Shown here one piece after another: positions 50,393 to 60,100 of a DNA stretch of 64,000 nucleotides. The notes under the pieces are model-generated. The model was not told the origin of the DNA. It worked only from the letters and a program-made list of their open reading frames with translations, and did not search any database. Origin of the DNA: Mesodorylaimus sp. YZB2_4 (Eukaryota; Nematoda; Enoplea; Dorylaimida; Dorylaimidae); contig JASANH010000253.1 in assembly GCA_030248295.1 (NCBI GenBank), positions 186,001 through 250,000 of the forward strand, given 5' to 3'. Both the position numbers and the translations under genes were made by a program. Every line of letters begins with the position of its first letter. Position 1 is the stretch's first letter.

Positions 50393-51354
50393 GTAGTTGA
50401 AGTTCCTCGCGATAAAAACCATTCACAAATGCTCAGAACGTGGTGGCGTTGGTGTAAAAGTGACTGCGAGAAAATATGAGATGGAGACATCTAACGCACG
50501 CGAATCTTCCTCTTTTGTCATTCCCTGGTTATCCTTAGTAAATGCAATAACGTTCCTTAATATTTCCCACAATAGTGGTCAAATAATTTTTTAAAAACCG
50601 TAGATCTAAAAGCGACTATGGTCTGTCCACTGGAGACAAGATTTAATCAATCCGAATAATAGGCGTGAAAAATAGAGACAACTCTGTCATAACTTTCGGA
50701 GTCTGAGACAGCTTATCCTTGGTTAAACAAAGAAATACCCAAATACATATGAAACCCAGGCTAGAGTTGCATCTAGTCTTCACAAAAGATGTTGCTTACA
50801 AAGTCATATTGTGCTGGACACTAGCTCCTGTCAGAACCTACGCCTGATGGAGGAATGTGAGGGCACCTATCACTTTTGAACACAGCAAACTGTTCTGCAA
50901 TGCTAACATGGATGGTGGTCAAGGGGCTATTATTGGTACATATTTGGTGCTCTAGGGTACAGACTACTGCTCTTCCAGCCAGGTATACCCAGGAAGTTAT
51001 GTCATATTCAGGAATTTAATGTGATTGTAGATACCCCTACGACCTGCTAAAACTTATCAATTCCTTCTTATGTTAGAGTATAGCTAGTCCCACTCATTCA
51101 CCAGAGTTGAATGAGAACTTCCACATATGGACGCTTCCCTTTGCAGAAATAACTCAGAACAATTGGTCATTCTCAGAACTTACAATTTGTGTGACATTCT
51201 CGGAAGTTACGCAGAATGAGAACTGCAATAATAGACTTTGTGCATGCATTCATAAAGCATATACTGCAAATCCTGGAGTCGAGCAACTATGAAAAGGTTT
51301 CTGTAGTTGCTAATAGAAGTAACTTGCAAAATTTCAGTATTTTTGACCTGTTTG
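50393..51354. other. Sequence between the two GACCC arrays
   Basis: No coding frame is recognised. It may be the interior of an element bounded by the arrays. Confidence 0.4.
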
Positions 51355-51446
51355 ACCCGATCTTTCAAAAAAGTGACCCGACCCGACCCGAAATTTTGCT
51401 GACCCGACCCGACCCGACCCGACCCGAAAGTACCTGACCCGATCCG
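51355..51446. repeat. GACCC pentamer array 2
   Basis: Two groups of CCGAC units separated by GAAATTTTGCTG, then AAAGTACCTGACCCGATCC. Same motif order and orientation as 50306-50392. Confidence 0.75.
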
Positions 51447-52653
51447 GGGTCTATTCATCACAGAAGAGCGCGCATCTCATCTTGCGAATCGCAGAAGAAA
51501 CAATCCCTTTCTTCATTGAACAAGAGCATAATCTCAGAGAGATCCGACAGAAACGAGGAATCCAATGCCAATAAAAACACCAGATTTCAGAGCGAAGTTC
51601 CCTTTGGTATACAAACCAGAACAGAGACAGCCTCGGGCAGATATCGAAACCTAGGGATGCAAAAAGAGCTGATCTAGGAGTCAATTTAGGGATTCTGGGG
51701 AAGAACAAAGTCGATGGTGCGAGGACTTATCCATGAATTTTCAGTATTTTTCATTGTTGGAAACTTGAGCCAATTCTAAAGTTTCGCCACCAATGAAAAT
51801 CGAGACAGATTGAGGCCGAATATCAGACTCTGTGAATGTGCGCATTGTGAGGGCAGGGTGCTGAGGGGGTCGTCTGATGAGCTAAAACTAGTTAGTCATC
51901 TCTTTCTGATGAAAATGGCGAAGTGCAAGCTCAGAGCAGTTGAATGAGCACTTTGAATTTTTTGCGCACAGGTTAGCTTACAGAACATACATGGTTAGCG
52001 CACCTTGCACTCATGTCAGCTAGCCTTAGCCGTACACATTTATCGAGAGTCTGGCACCATAAACGAAGCCTTATTCCGGCATACACTCCTTCACTGGACA
52101 TACCTACTGTACCGTTTTGCGATGAATTGATATATGTCCCGTGTTTCCTGAAATCAGAGAATTTTACACAGTCGGTTTCGGTCAACTCCGAAGGCGATTA
52201 AAGGCTAATGAGGTCCAAAAATCGAAAAATCGACCAAGGGTCGCTTGCGACCAGTCGCGCGCGTGCGCACACTTGCAAGTTGGACTGATCCCACTGGAGT
52301 TCGATGCACACGTTTTCCGATGCAGTCCGACATTGCGGAAAAGTCAGTGATCTATGGACGTTCTTCGACGCGTTCTCTGGTGCGCGAGTTTCCTTTGATA
52401 GCGAAAATTCTGTCGTGTGAAAACTTCGCTCAAATACTGCGGTTTACCCAGCCTGGTTACTATATTTAACCGAAGTCAGAGGTGATCAACCAGCTAAAAC
52501 GGATGATGACTACTAGTACTCCAGTCTGTATTATTGAAAGTATTTCGAGAAAAAGGGGGATTATTTCATCAGTCGATCAAGAGTAAGATGAATGGTCAAC
52601 GATGGCTGGTCTATCGGAAGTCCGCTTTATTGGGCCCCCAATTTCACCAACAA
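51447..52653. other. Intergenic, nothing recognised
   Basis: Short frames on both strands only. No repeat ends or RNA genes were noticed. Confidence 0.45.
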
Positions 52654-53805
52654 AATCAACAGGCGCGGTGGTTGCCTGTTTAGCCCAGTCACAAAGACGC
52701 GCAATATTAAGCTGGCAACTTTGCCCGTCCATAACTCGACAAGAAATCAACAAAAATGCACAAAATTTTGGGGATGAGCTATGTTTTCCATGGCCAATAT
52801 TCGTGCAAAATTTTGTTGGAAACGGCTGAGCCGTTCTCGAGATCCAGAATGCACGTTTTGCTGTTCTACAGATGACGACGGAAGACGACGACGACGACGA
52901 AGTACCTACTTAAGTCCTGTCCACAGCAATACCACTAAAGCTACGGACAAAAGAATTGGTTTTTCTGAAAGCTCTCACGGCGCGAAGTATTCTTTTGAGG
53001 GATTTTAAGATTCGAGCTAATTAATTTTTTGTGCTCGAAAAACTGGATTTTAACGCATACCACCAGCAGGCGGAATATTTTTATTAGCCGTGCGGCGCGC
53101 GCTGTTTCCGTTAGCCGTACTTACCCTTCGTACAAATTACTGGCCGAGACGAGAGCTCTGTTCTGTTCAGTTTGGTTGCATTTTTTGCTTTAGTTTGATG
53201 GATTACTTGGCTTTTGTTTTATTGTTTTGATTTCTGAGCCTGAAATTTTTTAAAAATCCACCTGCGATCTTTGTACATTCTCTGTAACAAAGAATATTTG
53301 TTGCGGACCATTGAGGCAAACGCCATTGAGGCAAACCGTTGAGGCAAACGCCTATTGCGAAGCAATTAATATTGCGGAGCCTCATTTTCCGCAATATTAA
53401 TTGTTTGGTAGAATTAATTAATTAATATTAACTACGGCACAACCGGCAGTGGAGTGTTTTAAGAGTGTGAAAACCCATGCCTATCAACAGCCACATTAGT
53501 TTGCTGTTTAGCCCAGTCACTCTGGAACTTATGGAACGCGCGGTAGGCCACAGTGACAGAGCATAAACGTGGGTACCGTCTTTGTACGAAATTTGCGTCA
53601 GCTCTGGAGGACTAGACGACAAATTTCTTCTATCTATTCTGAATTCCTAGCCTAAATGTAGGTGCGAAAAAGTGCTATTATTTCTAAAAAAATCTGTTAT
53701 CAGACAACAAAAAGGTAGCCTAGCCACCCTGCTCTAACCAAATTCAAGGCAAACGAGATTGGCTGGGCTCCCTCGGCGGCACATGGTTGAGTGGGTTATA
53801 CCATT
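52654..53805. repeat. 1.1-kb dispersed repeat, copy 2
   Basis: Direct copy of 47025-48082. It extends about 25 bases further at its 3' end (ACATGGTTGAGTGGGTTATA), and that extension is also present in the inverted tail of copy 1 near 48479. It contains a GACGAC microsatellite (52875-52900) and three tandem TTGAGGCAAACG units (53311-53354). Confidence 0.65.
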
Positions 53806-54225
53806 GTTGCCCCGAAGGTTTTGAATTTCTGTACGCGATCGACAGCTGTCTGGTCGATTTGTGTGCCTGGCATTAATTTTGTAATTGTTTAGTTTTGGAA
53901 TTGTCAATTGCATGGAACTGAATTCTATTTCCGAGATTCAGAGAATACAGTATTTGGGAATGTAATGTCCAAGCAGTATGGTCACAGAGCAATGGCTTTT
54001 ACGCAAAATCGGCAAACTCAGCGTTGAGTTGTCTATCTCCACAAAAGTCGGTTCAGTATATTCACACGTGCACATTTTGAGAGCCAAACCCAGTATGTAG
54101 AACAGGGTACGTAATCTACATGAAACCCGCTTCGAGAAATTTTTTTGGAAAATTTTTGCAGGAATATTAAAAACTCTCGACCCTTTTTGAAATGCGTTGC
54201 AGCACAATGATAATATTTTGTCGTA

Positions 54226-54250
54226 TTGTATTGTATTGTATTGTATGACT
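54226..54250 (-). repeat. ATACA pentamer tail of the LINE
   Basis: About five tandem ATACA units on the - strand directly follow the LINE 3' UTR. Many Jockey/CR1/I-group LINEs end in such short tandem repeats instead of poly(A), so this marks the element's 3' end. Confidence 0.65.
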
Positions 54251-55460
54251 TCGACTGCGAAGCACAGATCGTGCACTGATAAAGCAGAAGGACACATAAA
54301 CGAAAGAAAATAAACAGCTCATGTCGAGTAAAACTAATCATAATCATAACGGGGTCAAGGAATGTAATTCAGAACGTTTGTCTTAAAACTTGTCACATAA
54401 TAAGTCCAGGCGACTTCGTTTGGTATTGAGTTCCATAGAACAATCGATGAGTATTCAAATGCCTGTTTAAACGATTCAGTTCGAGGTCGAGAATTGTTGA
54501 GATGGTGTGGCGGCAATCCAATGCGGTGACTGCGGCGTAGTCCGGATTGGTCGGTGTGAGCAAAACGGGCATTTGGATAAGCATGGTAACCGTGATAGAA
54601 CTTGTAAAATTGAACGAGTTTCAGTTGTTGACGGCGACGCTCGAGACTTGACCAATTCAAATCTTGAAGAATGCGGGAGTAATCGGAATTCCAGTCGTTC
54701 TTTATACATTGGGCTGCAAACTTTTGAGAGCGTTCAAGGTCTTTGATTGATTGTGATTGAATAGGATCCCACGCAGAGCAACCGTATTCCAATTTTGGAA
54801 GTACGCAGGATGTGTAAACTGTTTGTAAAACATGAGTGGCGAATTTCCCAAATTTCTTCCTAAACGCACCAACCATACGCCGAGCCGCAGCCGCAATCAG
54901 ATGACAATGATCTTTAAATGAGAGATCGAAAGTAAAATGCACCCCGAGGTATTTGACCACGTCGGTGAACAAGATCGGAACTCCTTTAAGAACGATTTGA
55001 TGATAGTCATGCCTCTTATGATCAAGATGAAAGACGCACGCTTGTGTCTTTTGCGCGTTGAACTCGAGACCACTTTCACTTATGAGCTGATCTATGAAAT
55101 CGATTGCAGGCTGAAAAGTTTCTGATATGGTTTCAGCCACTTTGGACGGTGCTAATAAAACGAGATCATCGGCGTATGCTTGTAGAAGTATGTCTGGTTT
55201 GAAATTTTCGGCAGACCATGCCTCGAACTTTTCCAAAATAGGATTCATGAACGCAATAAATAAAGTTGGGGCCAAAACGGACCCTTGAGGTACACCGGAT
55301 GGAACTGCAATCGTCCTTGAAACAGCTGAGTCCACAGCTACCATTTGTGAGCGACCACGTAAATAGGACGATATCCAACGTACTGACTTTGGACAGAGTG
55401 AATGATGGTTTAATAAGACTTTGTCAGCTGGCCCCCTCCTGACTTTAGCGAGCATTTCAG
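54226..55460 (-). pseudogene. 5'-truncated LINE retrotransposon (reverse transcriptase)
   Basis: The open frame 55455-54355 (366 codons, - strand) holds the reverse-transcriptase core from RWISSYLRGR, through SGVPQGSVLAPTLF (motif B) and AYADDLVLL (catalytic motif C), to FNAQKTQ, YLGV and the thumb/C-terminal region (LEYGCSAWDP, ERRRQQLKLVQFYK). This belongs to the Jockey/CR1/I type of non-LTR elements. Motif A with its catalytic Asp, the endonuclease and ORF1 are missing upstream, the usual result of incomplete target-primed reverse transcription. The 3' UTR ends in ATACA repeats. It cannot transpose by itself, but the long open frame suggests a recent insertion. Confidence 0.85.
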
Positions 55461-55679
55461 ATACTGAACTTTGGAGAGTACTGTAATTATATTTTTTATG
55501 CCTGCCTTGCGGCGCAAGATGACAAAAGCTTGATCAAATGGATCCTGATAGATCGGACTGAGCTTGAATCGAATTTCTGTCACCCCTAATGATAGTAATG
55601 CCAGCCTTTCATCCTGAAGGTGCCTAAAATTCTTTCGAAGGCAGTTTGTGTCCCCAGTTGGCTCGGTTGGAACCATGGT

Positions 55680-56420
55680 CCGAATTAGTGCTCTCTGTCC
55701 CTCTCTTTCTTACCATCTGCTCCTTTGCCTCCCTCTTCACGCTCCCCACCCAAACCCCCCCCCCCCTTCCCCTCTCCCCAAACAAAAAACTTATAAAAAA
55801 AAAAAATCCGCATTTGAACTTTAACCATCTGCTCCTAATTCAGGGGTAACCCTTTGAACTCAGCTATCCTATTCGGCAGACCTCGTGGGGGCAGCGCCTT
55901 ATGGCTTTCAGGAATCTGAATCCCCGTGATCGCTAATCTGCAGGGCAAGCCTTTCTGCTAGATGTAAGGCCCTCGGGCCTAAGATTTGGAGTGCGAGTAA
56001 AACTAGAGATGGTTAGGGTCCCGCCCCCTGCCTCCCCCCCCCCCCCCTCCCCCCCCCTTCTCTCTTCCCCCCCCTCCTTCTCTCCTCCCCCCGTAGGACT
56101 AAATTCGGAACAATAAAGCAAAAAGGAAAATGAAAAGGACGAGAACGATAGCGAGAGAAAAATAAAAATAAAAAAATAAAATAAAAAAAAAAAAAAAAAA
56201 AAAAAAGAAAAAAACAAAACAAAGCAATAGAGAATGTTAAGCATACTCTACTCCATCAACCTCCCTACCAAAAAGAAAAAAAAAAAACACCTCCAAAAAG
56301 AAACAAAAAAAAAGAAAAAAAAAAAGAAAAAAACAAAATAAAATTATTCTCTATCCCTCTCTCTCCCCCCCCAACAACCAACCAAAACCCAAAACAGTCA
56401 CTTGTTACGAGTAGTCGCAA
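55680..56420. repeat. Low-complexity C-, A- and pyrimidine-rich tract
   Basis: Runs of C (near 55760 and 56035-56060), CCCTCT-type pyrimidine stretches, a run of more than 20 A (56185-56206) and several AAAAAGAAA blocks. ACCATCTGCTCCT occurs twice (55709 and 55824). The apparent frames encode only Phe/Leu- or Gly-rich runs and are not genes. It could be the 5' flank of the truncated LINE or a separate retrotransposed fragment. Confidence 0.6.
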
Positions 56421-57103
56421 CAATCCCTAGTATGGTAGGAATCGCACAATGTCCATACTAAAATTAAGCCCGAGGGATAAATCAGAAATGTGCGCATTTT
56501 AACCAAGCTTTGCGATTGCGCATGAGCAATCTCTGCCAGTTCTCATGCTGCATATTTCTGATGTGGTCCACATTTAGCAGACATAGTTCAACCCACAACA
56601 ACAACTCTTTTGTCATGACACAGGATTTCTTTGGCGAAGTTCTTCCAGCTGATTGTGAGAACAACTTCGACAAACAATTACAGCTGTACATCTTTGATAC
56701 TCAACTCGAAAGTAAGCTAAGCTAGTACGTACATTAAAAATGTGTGAAACGTTTTCTGAAACCGAAATTTACAAGGACGAAGTCATCTTTAATTTAAAAA
56801 GAAGAAACGACGCAAGACCGCCCAAACTATCGCCTGTAAAACTAGTTGACGAAGGCGTTGGAACTGACTCGCTGGTCGCGTACTAAAGACACCCCTCGTC
56901 CTACAACCATACGCCCACCTCCTTACACGTTTTCGACAGATGCAAAAATTTGCCCCGCCCATTTTCTAAACGTTTCCTTTACTGTACTGTGATTGTCAAA
57001 CTTCGGTCGAAGTTCGCAGTTTACAAATTCGTTGTGTTCGTAACGATTTTTTGACAAAACCTCTTTAAATGTCGATCGATAAAATTTTATAAATGCCTAA
57101 AAA

Positions 57104-60100
57104 ATGTTTCAAGTAGTTTTATTTGTTTTGATATTCTTCCGATTCCCTTCTTCAGACGCACAACCAATATTTAACAGTATTCCCGGCAGTTTTGTCATTT
57201 CGTCCGTGAATGAACAAATTCAAACTGCAGTCAACGAGTTGTCAGTTCCATGGGCGGGTTTTGTACCCCCGAACAGGCAATCGAGTGCCCCACTGTACGG
57301 TTTGACTTATTTTCCGTGGCGAACTGTGGAAGATTGTTTAAATATTACTGCCTCTGATATTGAATCTGATATTCGTACGATTTCTGAACTGGCAAGTAGC
57401 ATTTATATTTATGAACTTTTCTGCGATTACGGTCCATTATTGGTCAATTTAACTCGGCAATACGACATGAGTATCCTTATCGGGTTACCATTGACTAACG
57501 AATTAGAATTCGAACGCCAGCGACAAGTTTTATACGATATTCTAACGACACCAAAAATAAATTTATCTCACGTCGTTGCCATATCTGTAGGTCATTTGGA
57601 ATTAGGACCCATTCTTAATCGCTTAAATCCAAACATGACTGTGAGCAGAGTCATTGAAAAGCTAAGAAATATTACATCAATGGTTGATCAATCACCATTC
57701 CCAGAAATTCCTGTCTCAATCACTGATACGGCTGATAATTTTTTTCGGAGACAAATATATAAACACATCGAAATTTATATCGGAAGCCACAGCACAATGG
57801 GAAGTCAGAAAAATGCAAGCGTAGCCGCCAGTTATCTTTACGAAGGTTTGTTCCAAATTCGTAATTCTAATCCCGATTTATCATTTGATGACGATACAGT
57901 TAATAAAGCGATAATTTTAACCGACATTGGCTGGGCTTCTGGAGGTTATTACGAATCGAATCGACCAGACCGTAAGCCCTTGCCACCACCAAATAGTGGA
58001 ACTAGCGTGACTGTGAATCGATCTCAGAAACAACTAATTAATCCCTTGGAACAATTGATGTTTCTTTACAATATCCATTGCCCGCAGTACGCTCTTCCGC
58101 CAATGTACTACATCCATTCCGCCTTCGACCTGACCTGGAAGTATGATTCAAATGATAGCTTGGCTCACTGGGGATTGGCTGATGCTGTGAGCAGGCGATG
58201 GAAACATAATGTTGTATCTGCACTCACTTACTCGTGCGAAAAGGAGGTCCCTTCAAAATTCGATGAAGATAAAGCTTTGGAACGTGACAAAAGCTGGATT
58301 TACATATTGACTGGAATTTGCATTGCTTTGTTCGTCATATTTCTTGCTATGTGTGGGTTGGTATTTTGTTTTTGGAGATGGAAACGAGATGCAGTGAGAA
58401 AACTGAAAATGACGCAGGAACAGCAATTGGAATATATGCGCAATTGCAGCACCACGAGTGGACGTAAGTGTCATTTGCTTTTTCACTTGTTAGATTTGTT
58501 TACCCCAACCAATCTCTTTAAAAAAAACCCTAGAATTTGAGACGGCTGTAGTGTCGCGATTTTTAGATTTCTTCTGTTTTTCTTTCCCTCTCTATTTCTT
58601 TCTCCTCCTTTTGATTTTGGAAGGCAAGCAGCTGGACTTTCCTCTCTCCGTCCTTATAAAATACATACATGTTCGTACAGTAACTCCCTGTTAGCCCCTG
58701 TTTTGGCTTCTCTGACGTGATGGAGATTGATTTAGGAGACAGCCTCCTTTGGCATTTATGTGCAATCACAATCATCCTTGTCGCTCGAAAGTACAGTCAC
58801 TGGCGGGAAGCTCTGTTTTCTTCGGCATTTTAAGCGAAAACATGGTTTATGCCGGCAACACTTATGAAGAAATCGACATTCTCTATCAGAAGGAACCCTT
58901 GTTTTTAAATGCTTACAACTTTTCAGAAGGCTTCGGCGTACATCCCAAAACTTTTCAAAAAGGCTGTTTGAAAATCTGAAAACGCAGCACTACCCGAGAA
59001 AAGAGAGAAAGTACATTCTGCACAGTGTCTCTACAAAACTGTAGCCCGCATCGATCAGTTACCACTGACAATGTCGGCGCAGGGTTCTAGTTTGTGACTG
59101 ATCGTGAGCCCTTTTAATGCATTATAACGTTATGAGGAATAGGACATAATAAAAAGATACAAAAATCCATGAAAACGTTTCCTCGATAGCCTCTCAAGAA
59201 AACAGGTATGCCTCTGTAAGCAGAATAATTGCATTCACGCTGGAGTAATCGAATGCTTACTAATTGTCACCTGGCTTTTTTTAACGGGTCATAGCTACCC
59301 CAAAACCAAAATTCCAAATGCCTTGATAAAAAGGGCATCGCGCGTCACAACGACACCTCACTTGTAATTTTTTCCTTCAGGCTCCTTAACAACGTTCAGT
59401 TACATGCAGTCATCAATAGTTTCGGTGTAGGCTACTTGACCCCAGGCATTTGGCTGACAAGGGCGACATGACATTATTCCATGGTTATACAAATTATTTA
59501 TGTTAATCAAACATTTCTTTCAGCCGATTCTGAATCGAATCGCTACGTGAAGGATATGACTCGATTTAATACCCGGTGGGACGATTATTTAAATATGCTT
59601 GAACCTGATTATGAGGACTTGTCTTATTTGGTGGCGCCTGAATTGCGTATCGATTTGTCACATTTGGAATTGATGGAAATTGTTGGGGAGGGTAATACTC
59701 ATAATTGGAAATCTATAAAAGATTAACCGGAAGTGAGATTTCAGGGCACTTTGGGATTGTGCAAAGAGCAAGACTGTACAAGGATGATGAGACATTTGAT
59801 GTGGCTGTAAAACGATTGCATGGTAAGCCAAAGGAGTACGTTTTCATTCCTTTCTTATTTCTTCAGTACAAACCTTTTTCTTGCCGCCTCATATTTTCTT
59901 TATCATCATGCTTTTTCGATTATCAGCACCAATTTTGGCGGAGAGACATAATCCACCCGTAGTTAGACCTCCATCCCCATCTCCAAAAACAAAATAATGC
60001 CAATGCTAGTTTAGTGGAAGCAATACATAGTACACTCCTTTACAAATACGGAGCTGCTTGTAATTTTTGAGCCTAAAGAAATTTTCTGTGTGATGTTTTG

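Noticed and set aside
55933..56244. Phe/Leu-rich frames that look like membrane proteins
   Set aside because: They translate the poly-A/pyrimidine tract on the opposite strand and have no gene context.
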